Shown here one piece after another: positions 1 to 5,493 of a DNA stretch of 5,493 bases. Source of the DNA: Pirellulales bacterium (GTDB lineage Bacteria > Planctomycetota > Planctomycetia > Pirellulales > JAICIG01). The stretch's first letter is position 1. Every line of letters starts with the position of its first letter. The notes under the pieces were generated by a model that saw nothing but the letters and a program-made list of their open reading frames with translations, had not been told where the DNA came from and ran no database searches. The stretch covers positions 1 to 5,493 of the forward strand of contig JAICIG010000490.1 of NCBI GenBank assembly GCA_025924495.1, written 5' to 3'. A program made the translations under genes and the position numbers.

Positions 1-2633
1 CGCGGTTTGCCGTCGCCGTTTTCTTCGACGCAGGCGCCGAGGCCCGCGCGCAGGTTGGCGATCAAGGCGTCGGGCGGTGGTGTGGCGGCGTCTTGCTGCG
101 AAACCAGCTCGCCCAGGAATTTGAAGGCGGCGCCCAGCAACTCGCCGCCGGCGGCGGCGACGCGCTCGCGATGCAGTTCGCCCGTGCGGCGCGTCTCGGC
201 GGCGGCCGCTTGCTTCAGGCTTTCGTCGACCGGCGCTTCCGGCTTCGCGCCCAGCAAAATTTCCAGACGGCCCTTCAGTTCGTCCATGCCGCTGGCCAGT
301 TCGACGCGATCGACGTCCGAATCGGCATCGAGTGCGGCCAAGGCCAGATCCTTTTTGGCGGCAATGGTCGCCAGCAAATTGTCTTCAATCGTGCCTTCGG
401 TCACCAGCACGTAGACCTGCACGCTTTGCGTCTGGCCCATGCGGTGCGCACGCGCGATGCGCTGCTCCAGCACGGCGGGGTTCCACGGCAGATCTACGTT
501 GATCACCGTATTGGCCGCTTGCAAGTTGAGCCCAACCGAGCCGGCGTTGGTGGTGATAAACAGCTTGCAATCCGGATCGTTCTGGAACTTATGCACCAGT
601 TCCTGACGCTTCTTCTGCGGCACGCTGCCGTCGAGCCGCACGAAGTCGAGCTGGCGTTTGGCGAGCAACGGCTCGATTAGGCCGAGCATCGTCGTCCATT
701 CGGAGAAAAGCACCACCTTGCGGCCTTGCTCGTCGAAAAGTTGCTCGAACAGCTCGTCCAGCCGTTCGAGCTTGGATGAATAGCCGGGCTTCTCCTTGTT
801 GCAAAGATAGGTACTGTCGGCGGCCATGCGGCACATCAACAGCGCCTTTTGCAGCCGCAGCAAATCCATCTCACTGATGAACTTCTTTCCCACGATGCTG
901 GCCACGATTTGCATTTGGCCGGCGTGCAGCGCGAGTTGCTCCTCAGTGGGCTCAATGCGCACAAACTCCATCGAGCGCGGCGGCAATTCGAGCTTTACGC
1001 TGTCGCGCGTGCGGCGCAAGAGCACCGGCTTGAGCGCCGCGCGCAGCTCCGCCAGGTCTTTGTAGCCCAGCACTTTGCCTTTCTCATCGGTGACGCGGTG
1101 CTTGTTGAAAAAGCGGAAACCGGGCCCCAGCCGCCGAGCATCGATGAACTGCACGACCGAGTAAAGATCGTCGAGCCGGTTTTCCAGCGGCGTACCCGAG
1201 AGCACCAATGCGAACCGCGACTTCAAGCTTTTGATGACGTTGCTTGTTTTGGCTTCCCAGTTTTTAATGCGCTGGCCTTCGTCGAGGATGATCAGATCCC
1301 AGTTGACGCTTTCGACGGAGATGATGTCGCGGAGCACTTGCTCATAGTTGCAGATCGTGAAAAACGATTCGTTGGAATATTGGTTGCGGCGGTCGCGCGC
1401 CGGCCCGCCGATGAGCTGCACGTCGCGCTGGCAAAAACGCTGAATTTCATTACGCCATTGCGATTTGAGCGAGGCCGGGCAAATCACCAGCACTTTCTTA
1501 ATCTCTGCTTCGCGGGCCAGCACTTCGGCCGTGCCGACGCCTTGAATGGTTTTGCCCAGGCCCATGTCGTCGGCCAGCACGGCCCGGCCCGCGCCGGCCG
1601 CGAAGGCGACGCCATCGAGTTGATAGGGCAACAGCGGCGTCTTGAGCAGCGACGTGCGCAACGGGTGCTTGGCCGGATCGCGGCGGATGGCGGCCATCCG
1701 CTCTCGCAGCCGATCTTGCACCAGCCGCTGTTGGATGAATTCTTCCGCGTCAGGGTAGATCATCACTTCGTGCCCGAGCTTTTCGAGCTTCGCTAGCCGT
1801 TCGACCAGATCGCGCAGGTCTTCGATCGGCCGGTCGGCTTGTCCGATGATTTTGGCAGCCGCTTCATCGAGCTTATGGGGCAAGAGCCAGCGCAGCGTCA
1901 CGTCGCGCTCATAGCGCAGGTGCAACCCGAGGTGCTTGCGTCGATAGGGCCGCCGCAGTTCCGCCGCGCCGAATTTGCGTTTGACCTTATGAATGACGTG
2001 CAGCACATGCTTGCAGGTGCCGAGCGTATTGGTGCGGAAGTCGGGGCACGAGCAATACGATTCACCCGCATTGAGTCCGCGCAAGGCGACGCGATAGCTC
2101 TTGCCGGTGTGGCGATTGGTGACGGTGTAATCGGTCCAGGGCCGCGCGGGATCGGCGGCTTCGAGTTTCATTTTTTCGGTCTTGGCCCGCTCCAAGCGTT
2201 CCGCCAGGGCTCGCTCGATCAGCTCTACTTCGCTGAGGCTGGCCACCGCCACGCGCTTGGGGGGCGCGAGCGCCAGGCCCAGAGCCGTTTTGTCTTCCAA
2301 AATGACTGAGAACGCCGCGCCGACGTGCTCACAGGGGACTTCGCAGGCGGTGCAATTCCAGTGCAACCGCTGCCGGGCTTCGGCCATCAGTGTCATGGTC
2401 ACAATCACCGGCTGGCCGTTCGCCCATTCATTGGGAATGCGCAAGCGAAACAAATCGTCGCCGAGATGTACGTGCTCGGCGATTTTGATCGGCCAAAGAT
2501 CGCCGCTTTTTTGAATGAGCTGCTTGCCTTGCGGCCCGAGCAGCTTGGCGGCTTCGAGAAACGTAAGGTGCGAAAGCTTGTCTCTCAGGTTGAGTTGCCC
2601 GCTGGGGCGGGTCTTCGTGACCGTCGTCGTCAT
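1..2633 (-). CDS. SNF2-family DEAD/DEAH-like helicase with SWIM zinc finger (3' end cut by window edge)
   Basis: ATP-dependent SNF2/RapA-type translocase expected to remodel nucleoprotein or move on duplex DNA in the cytoplasm. 877 codons are visible and the C-terminus lies beyond position 1. The ATG at 2633 is chosen because GGAG sits 7 bases upstream. Residues 1-110 form an N-terminal domain ending in a CxxC-x3-CxH cluster (C94, C97, C101, H103). A canonical SWIM finger follows, CxC-x10-CxH (C194, C196, C207, H209). The core motifs are: Walker A DDMGLGKT (355-362), motif Ia VLVICPASL, Walker B DEGQ (451-454), motif III SGTPLEN (479-485), the LRRTR segment (539-543), motif IV around KVVLFSEW (639-646), motif V TTNAGSVGLNLQAA (from 694) and motif VI QRIARAHRMGQT (724-735). 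An alanine- and glutamate-rich tail follows. Walker B is DEGQ rather than DEAH/DEAQ. All core motifs are intact, so the ATPase is probably active. The family call is secure; the cellular role is not known from sequence. Confidence 0.95.
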   Translation of the reverse strand, partial: MTTTVTKTRPSGQLNLRDKLSHLTFLEAAKLLGPQGKQLIQKSGDLWPIKIAEHVHLGDDLFRLRIPNEWANGQPVIVTMTLMAEARQRLHWNCTACEVPCEHVGAAFSVILEDKTALGLALAPPKRVAVASLSEVELIERALAERLERAKTEKMKLEAADPARPWTDYTVTNRHTGKSYRVALRGLNAGESYCSCPDFRTNTLGTCKHVLHVIHKVKRKFGAAELRRPYRRKHLGLHLRYERDVTLRWLLPHKLDEAAAKIIGQADRPIEDLRDLVERLAKLEKLGHEVMIYPDAEEFIQQRLVQDRLRERMAAIRRDPAKHPLRTSLLKTPLLPYQLDGVAFAAGAGRAVLADDMGLGKTIQGVGTAEVLAREAEIKKVLVICPASLKSQWRNEIQRFCQRDVQLIGGPARDRRNQYSNESFFTICNYEQVLRDIISVESVNWDLIILDEGQRIKNWEAKTSNVIKSLKSRFALVLSGTPLENRLDDLYSVVQFIDARRLGPGFRFFNKHRVTDEKGKVLGYKDLAELRAALKPVLLRRTRDSVKLELPPRSMEFVRIEPTEEQLALHAGQMQIVASIVGKKFISEMDLLRLQKALLMCRMAADSTYLCNKEKPGYSSKLERLDELFEQLFDEQGRKVVLFSEWTTMLGLIEPLLAKRQLDFVRLDGSVPQKKRQELVHKFQNDPDCKLFITTNAGSVGLNLQAANTVINVDLPWNPAVLEQRIARAHRMGQTQSVQVYVLVTEGTIEDNLLATIAAKKDLALAALDADSDVDRVELASGMDELKGRLEILLGAKPEAPVDESLKQAAAAETRRTGELHRERVAAAGGELLGAAFKFLGELVSQQDAATPPPDALIANLRAGLGACVEENGDGKP

Positions 2634-2640
2634 GACGTAG

Positions 2641-2644
2641 CTCC
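2641..2644 (-). promoter_or_regulatory. Ribosome binding site of the SNF2 helicase gene
   Basis: On the minus strand this reads GGAG, followed by a 7-base spacer (CTACGTC) and the ATG at 2633. This is good Shine-Dalgarno placement and is the main reason for choosing that start. The two plus-strand genes in the window lack a comparable site. Confidence 0.6.
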
Positions 2645-2694
2645 AAATTCGCTCGAACAAACAATTCCTTGGCTCGCCGTAGCGGGAGGCTCAG

Positions 2695-2711
2695 GCGCCG
2701 CCCCACGGCGC
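2695..2711 (-). other. Small hairpin in the helicase leader region
   Basis: Six-base perfect arms (GCGCCG and CGGCGC) surround a 5-base loop. The hairpin lies 62-78 bases upstream of the helicase ATG. If transcription starts near 2737 it would fall in the 5' leader of the mRNA. No U-run follows on the minus strand, so it is not an intrinsic terminator. A role in translation or RNA stability is possible but unproven, and short GC hairpins are common at this composition. Confidence 0.3.
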
Positions 2712-2743
2712 GTGCCTCCATCGTCAGCAGCGAGTCGCCGAGT

Positions 2744-2771
2744 AGTGTAACGCATCGGGTGACTGGGGCAA
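2744..2771 (-). promoter_or_regulatory. Possible sigma70-type promoter for the helicase gene
   Basis: Read on the minus strand, TTGCCC (2771-2766, 4 of 6 matches to TTGACA) is followed by a 16-base spacer and TACACT (2749-2744, 4 of 6 matches to TATAAT). Transcription would begin near 2737, leaving a leader of about 100 bases. Such partial matches arise by chance in a GC-rich spacer, so this is only a candidate. Position and orientation are right for the divergent helicase gene. Confidence 0.25.
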
Positions 2772-2790
2772 AGCCTTCGTTGTTCTACAC

Positions 2791-2822
2791 ATCTCGTCGC
2801 GTCAGCCGCGTAGCGGCGAGAT
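2791..2822. repeat. Hairpin: 10-bp inverted repeat with 12-base loop
   Basis: ATCTCGTCGC (2791-2800) pairs with GCGGCGAGAT (2813-2822). Nine of ten pairs are Watson-Crick and one is T·G, and the loop is 12 bases. It lies upstream of the candidate helicase promoter and is not followed by a T-run, so a terminator role is unlikely. It could be an operator-like palindrome or another piece of the repeat-rich intergenic DNA. Confidence 0.5.
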
Positions 2823-2852
2823 AGTCAAGCAAAACGAGCAATTGCACGGACG

Positions 2853-2876
2853 CCACCGCCGGGCTTGCCCCGGTGG
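2853..2876. repeat. GC-rich hairpin at the left end of the large palindrome
   Basis: CCACCG (2853-2858) pairs with CGGTGG (2871-2876), then after a 2-base bulge GGG (2861-2863) pairs with CCC (2868-2870) around the loop CTTG. A matching small hairpin (GGGG-CGAG-CCCC, 3022-3033) lies at the mirror position at the other end of the large inverted repeat. Both ends of the element therefore carry a comparable small stem-loop. Confidence 0.5.
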
Positions 2877-3032
2877 AAGCGCTGACTGACAGGCTAGAAC
2901 GAACGGCCGCCGCCCCATTTTTTCCGCTTCCGCGTGCGTCCGCTGCCGAAGGCGGCGGACGCATGCGGAAGCGGGGAGGTCCGTGGCGAAATGCATCTAG
3001 CCAGTCAGTCATCGCTCGACGGGGGCGAGCCC
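2861..3032. repeat. Large nested inverted repeat (MITE- or REPIN-like element candidate)
   Basis: The outer arms 2878-2897 and 2997-3016 are inverted copies of each other, matching at 18 of 20 positions. The core begins at GACTGAC on the left and ends at its complement on the right. Symmetry continues outward: 2861-2876 against 3017-3032 matches at 13 of 16 positions, with one extra base (A2877) on the left. A near-perfect hairpin lies at the centre (2924-2974). The whole thing is about 172 bp, has no reading frame of its own that looks real, and shows no obvious flanking target-site duplication. It lies between divergent genes, so it is not a shared terminator. A non-autonomous mobile or REP-type element is the most economical reading. 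A regulatory cruciform is the alternative. Confidence 0.6.
2924..2974. repeat. Central 24-pair hairpin of the large palindrome
   Basis: The 20-base arms 2924-2943 and 2955-2974 are complementary throughout, with one G·T wobble in the middle. Inside them T2944·G2954 and GCC/GGC (2945-2947 with 2951-2953) extend the stem to 24 pairs, closed by a GAA triloop. On the plus strand a run of six T's (2918-2923) precedes the stem, so a leftward transcript would read the hairpin and then an A-run, not a U-run. That argues against intrinsic termination leftward, and no T-run follows for the rightward direction either. Confidence 0.8.
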
Positions 3033-3141
3033 CGATCGTGGCGATCGAAACTCCTCAACTGGACAAAGCACTAGCCATGTCGGCTCTACCGCCGGAACAA
3101 AGCCGCCGGCCCCCAAGACGAATCGCGTTGCGACGAATTAC

Positions 3142-3150
3142 TGGTAGAAT
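3142..3150 (+). promoter_or_regulatory. Possible extended -10 promoter element for the membrane-protein operon
   Basis: TGGTAGAAT fits the extended -10 pattern TGnTAnnnT, about 93 bases upstream of the ATG at 3244. TTGCGA lies upstream (3128-3133), but the spacing of 11 bases is too short for it to be the -35 partner. The local sequence is more AT-rich than its surroundings. This is a candidate only; no other site in the region looked better. Confidence 0.25.
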
Positions 3151-3243
3151 TAGAAAGTCCGGCACATCAAGTTTGCAGCGAAAAATGCCATTTCACCGCG
3201 CGAATCAGCACGTAAACTTCCCTGGGGCAAGATAGTTGCGCGC

Positions 3244-3996
3244 ATGAGACTGATCGAGCTGTTTTTATTGCGGTCGTTGTTGCTGGTGGGTTTGCCGCTG
3301 CTATTGGTAGTGTTGCTGGTCGGCCCACAGCGATTGTGGAACGGCCTAAAACGGGGCTGGCAATGGCTTTGGATGCGCCGGCTCGAGCCCGAAGAGATCC
3401 TGGCGCAGGTCGTCAAGCAACATGAAGAAAGTGTGGCCTCGGTGAAGCATGTGATCGAACAGGCCGAGGCGGCGGAGACGGAGATCGTGCATGGCATCGA
3501 GCAAAGCGAGCAGAACATCGCGGCCTTGGAGAAAGAGTCGGCCCGGCTGGCCGCAGGCGCCGACGAAGCCGCCGCGCGCGAAGCGCTCTACCGCCTGAAC
3601 CTCGAAAAGCTGGCGCTGGAAAGTTTTCGCGAGCAATTGAGCCGACAGCGGCAGGTGATTGCCGAAAGCCGCCGCCGGCGGTTCATGCTCGAATTGCGGC
3701 TTCGCCAGTATGAAGTGGGGCGGAGCATCCTCTTGAGCCAGCTTGCCGAGGCGGAGCAGGTGGAGCAGCAGTACGCCATTGCCCGGCACTTCGATCCATT
3801 TAATGCCCTGGCTGATTGGCAACGGGCCGAGGCCGCGGTGCAGGAAAAAGCGCTTAACGCCAAGGCACTGGAACGCGTGCAAAGCGACATCGCGGAGCTG
3901 ACCTCCGCGGGGCCGCCGACCGAGCTCGATCCAAGCATCGTCGAACAGCAACTCGCCGAGCTACGGTCGAAGATGATGGACCGAAATGGCAAGTAG
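3244..3996 (+). CDS. Membrane-anchored coiled-coil protein, PspA/IM30-like in outline
   Basis: This is a 250-residue protein of unproven function. Residues 6-27 are a strongly hydrophobic, Leu/Val-rich membrane segment. Residues 28-47 are basic and tryptophan-rich (WNGLKRGWQWLW), which should lie at the membrane interface. From about residue 48 to 215 the chain is almost all charged heptad-like helix (Glu, Gln, Ala, Leu, Arg), with a short break at RHFDPFNALADW (181-192). A Gly-Pro-Pro turn (223-225) precedes a final helix (230-245). The late helix pattern (DWQRAEAAVQEKALNAKAL, then SIVEQQLAELRSKM) recalls the C-terminal part of PspA/IM30 proteins. Classical PspA is about 220-230 residues and lacks a true membrane span, so the resemblance may be only coiled-coil convergence. 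The start has no clear Shine-Dalgarno. The SPFH gene begins 79 bases after the stop with no terminator between, suggesting one operon. The coding call is strong and the family call tentative. Confidence 0.85.
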   Translation: MRLIELFLLRSLLLVGLPLLLVVLLVGPQRLWNGLKRGWQWLWMRRLEPEEILAQVVKQHEESVASVKHVIEQAEAAETEIVHGIEQSEQNIAALEKESARLAAGADEAAAREALYRLNLEKLALESFREQLSRQRQVIAESRRRRFMLELRLRQYEVGRSILLSQLAEAEQVEQQYAIARHFDPFNALADWQRAEAAVQEKALNAKALERVQSDIAELTSAGPPTELDPSIVEQQLAELRSKMMDRNGK

Positions 3997-4075
3997 TCGG
4001 ACGTTATGAGATGAAAAACAATCGCTGCGAGCTTCTGCCCCAGCCACCTATAGTTCTAAACAATCAAACTGGATC

Positions 4076-5493
4076 ATGGCTACCAACTTTTACAAGCAAC
4101 CGAAATTCTGGCTGCGTGCCACCGTGGTCATCATCGGCTTGATCGTCATCCAGCAGATCTGGCACTGGGAAGTCGAACGCATCGAGGTGCCGTCCGGCAA
4201 GTTCCTGATCCGCATTCACAAATGGGGCCAGGATCTGGCCGAAGGCGAGATCATCGCACCCGATGAATCATCTAAGGGCGTGATGCTGGAGGTCTGGCCC
4301 GAAGGCCGCCATTTCTTGAACCCCTTGCTCTGGAGCCATGAGATCGATTCGATGGTCAGCGTGCCGCCGGGCGAATGCCTGGTGCTGACGCGCAAATTCG
4401 GCAAAGACATTCCCACCGAGCGCATTACCGGCAACGGCGATATTCTGGCCGCGCACGACGCCAATCATCCGCAGCAGGGCGAACGCGGAATCGTCAAAGA
4501 GGTGCTCACTCCGGGCAGTTACCGCTTGAACAAATATGCCTATTCCTGGGAAGCGAAGCCGGCGATTGAGATCAAGATCAACGAAGTCGGCGTGCGCACA
4601 CTCAAAGTCGGCAAAGACCCGAGTGAGATTAAGCGAGAGGCCGGCAGCACCTCTTACGTCGTGCCCGCCGGTTATCGCGGCGTGCAGCAAGACACCGTGC
4701 CGCCGGGTACCTATTACATCAATAACTATGTCGAGACGATCAGCCCCGTCGATGTCCGCAGCCATCGCGTTGAGTTCCGCGACATTACCTTCCCCTCGCG
4801 CGACGGCTTCATTCTTACGCCGCGGGTGGTGGTCGAGTATGCGGTCGATCCGCAGCGAGCGCCCGAGATGCTGATTCGCCTGGCCGACGACGGCTTTTTG
4901 CACCAAGACGACGCCACGCCTGAGCAGCAACAGCAAAATGAGATTTTGCAGAAAGTGGTGTTACCGCACATTCGCGGCTATGCCCGAATTGAAGGCAGCA
5001 ACTTCGACGCGCGCGACTTCATTCTTTCCGACTCTCCGCTGGCACCGCCCGCTGGTCCGCCGAAAGCGGAACAACCGCGCGAGGCAGAGGCCGCGGCCAG
5101 TCGTGCTCCGAACACTCTCAACGCGCGCGAGCGGATGCAGAAGGCGCTGCTCGAAAAAGTCAAAGACCGCTGCCAGGCGCTGGGCGTGGAAGTTCGTGCG
5201 GTCACGATGGCCGACCTGCTGCCGCCCAAGGAATTGTCGGAACAGATCGCCGAGCGCGAACTGGCCCGTGTGGAACGTGAAAAGAACCTCGCGCTGGTCG
5301 AGCAGCACAAGGCGGCTCAGGAACTGGCCTCGAAGACAGGGTTGAAGCAGCAGGCGAAGGAAAAGGTCGCTGCGGAAACCATGCTCGTGCAAGCGACGAC
5401 CCGTGCGGAGCAGCTTAAGGAGGTGGAAGAGTCGCGGTTGAAGCAAGAACTGCTCAACGCGCAAGTGGCGCTGGAAGCGGCCCGCGACCAGGC
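4076..5493 (+). CDS. SPFH/band 7 (stomatin/flotillin-like) membrane protein (3' end cut by window edge)
   Basis: 472 codons are visible and the frame is open to the right edge. SPFH proteins oligomerise on membranes and act as scaffolds for membrane microdomains or protease complexes. Residues 12-29 form one N-terminal membrane segment, followed directly by the beta-rich band 7 region. Three successive units of the type V-P-x-G ... P-G-x-x-x-x-N are visible: 38-83 (VPSGK to EGRHFLNP), 96-152 (VPPGE to PGSYRLN) and 196-216 (VPAGY to PGTYYIN). Residues 232-270 (FRDITFPSRDGFILTPRVVVEYAV) are the classical SPFH strand pair. At 290-317 comes the helix of the type LPHIRGYARIEGSNFDARDF. A Pro/Ala-rich linker (319-346) follows, then the helix-strand ending in LGVEVRAVTMADLLPP (369-384). 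From 385 to the edge is a long Glu/Ala/Lys/Gln-rich coiled coil, as in flotillins. ATG 4076 is the first start after the in-frame TGA at 4007; no Shine-Dalgarno is evident. Probably cotranscribed with the preceding gene. Confidence 0.93.
   Translation, partial: MATNFYKQPKFWLRATVVIIGLIVIQQIWHWEVERIEVPSGKFLIRIHKWGQDLAEGEIIAPDESSKGVMLEVWPEGRHFLNPLLWSHEIDSMVSVPPGECLVLTRKFGKDIPTERITGNGDILAAHDANHPQQGERGIVKEVLTPGSYRLNKYAYSWEAKPAIEIKINEVGVRTLKVGKDPSEIKREAGSTSYVVPAGYRGVQQDTVPPGTYYINNYVETISPVDVRSHRVEFRDITFPSRDGFILTPRVVVEYAVDPQRAPEMLIRLADDGFLHQDDATPEQQQQNEILQKVVLPHIRGYARIEGSNFDARDFILSDSPLAPPAGPPKAEQPREAEAAASRAPNTLNARERMQKALLEKVKDRCQALGVEVRAVTMADLLPPKELSEQIAERELARVEREKNLALVEQHKAAQELASKTGLKQQAKEKVAAETMLVQATTRAEQLKEVEESRLKQELLNAQVALEAARDQ

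Larger units (their letters stand above)
2634..3243. other. Divergent intergenic region, 610 bases, rich in inverted repeats
   Basis: The start regions of the helicase (leftward) and the membrane-protein operon (rightward) face away from each other across this stretch. I find no convincing gene here. The open frames that cross it on either strand show no recognisable domain, have low-complexity Arg/Ala/Pro-rich translations, and run through the palindromes. It must hold the promoters of both units. It also contains hairpins at 2695-2711, 2791-2822 and 2853-2876, and the large nested inverted repeat at 2861-3032. The part from about 3035 to 3120 shows nothing I can name. Confidence 0.75.

Noticed and set aside
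849..1796. Plus-strand open frame of 315 codons opposite the helicase
   Set aside because: It lies wholly antisense to a gene with clear SNF2 motifs. Its His/Gln/Arg/Ala-rich translation shows no domain. Long antisense frames are expected opposite GC-rich codons. The same applies to 93-680, 1839-2309 and 2325-2750.
2924..2980. Central hairpin as an intrinsic terminator
   Set aside because: No T-run follows the stem in either transcription direction, and both neighbouring genes point away from it.
2873..3235. Plus-strand 120-codon open frame in the intergenic region
   Set aside because: It runs straight through the large palindrome. Its Arg/Pro/Ala-rich product has no recognisable feature and there is no ribosome binding site. 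The open frame is explained by composition.
3346..3951. Minus-strand open frame of 201 codons opposite the coiled-coil gene
   Set aside because: It is the mirror of a Glu/Leu/Ala-rich coding sequence and lacks any motif. The plus frame has a credible membrane segment and heptad pattern. The antisense frames at 4268-4936 and 4961-5464 opposite the SPFH gene are rejected on the same grounds.
4049..4054. TATAGT as an internal promoter for the SPFH gene
   Set aside because: It is a good -10 match (5 of 6), but no acceptable -35 lies 16-18 bases upstream and there is no extended -10. Readthrough from the preceding gene is simpler.
4011..4145. Small open frame beginning ATGAAAAACAATCGC between the two plus-strand genes
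   Set aside because: It overlaps the start of the SPFH gene in another frame, has no ribosome binding site, and encodes nothing recognisable.

Overview
The window carries three protein genes in two divergent units. Two of them run off the ends of the window. Base composition is GC-rich (roughly 60%, judged by eye). The start sites of the two rightward genes have weak or no Shine-Dalgarno signals. The gene families present (a SWIM zinc-finger SNF2 helicase, and a membrane-anchored coiled-coil protein next to a large SPFH/band 7 protein) and the structured intergenic DNA suggest a bacterium of the Planctomycetota or a relative. That assignment is an inference from style and gene content, with no marker gene to prove it.

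Layout. Positions 1-2633, minus strand, hold the first 877 codons of an SNF2-family ATPase. It has an N-terminal region with two cysteine/histidine clusters (one a textbook SWIM finger), all the core helicase motifs, and an alanine-rich C-terminal tail cut by the left edge. Positions 2634-3243 are about 610 bases without a credible gene. This stretch separates the divergent genes and holds the presumed promoters of both units and several hairpins. Its most striking feature is a nested inverted repeat of about 172 bp (2861-3032) with a 24-pair hairpin at its centre. Positions 3244-3996, plus strand, encode a 250-residue protein with one N-terminal membrane segment and a long coiled coil, loosely reminiscent of PspA/IM30. 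After 79 bases, positions 4076-5493 encode the first 472 residues of an SPFH/band 7 (stomatin/flotillin-like) membrane protein, cut by the right edge.

How they may work together. The two plus-strand genes look like one operon making two membrane-anchored, coiled-coil-rich proteins. In other bacteria, PspA-type proteins and SPFH scaffolds occur together in membrane-stress loci, so a joint role in membrane organisation or integrity is a reasonable inference. The helicase is divergently transcribed and probably acts on nucleic acid or nucleoprotein. Nothing in the sequence ties it functionally to the membrane pair beyond the shared intergenic region.

No RNA gene, CRISPR array, transposase gene or origin was recognised.
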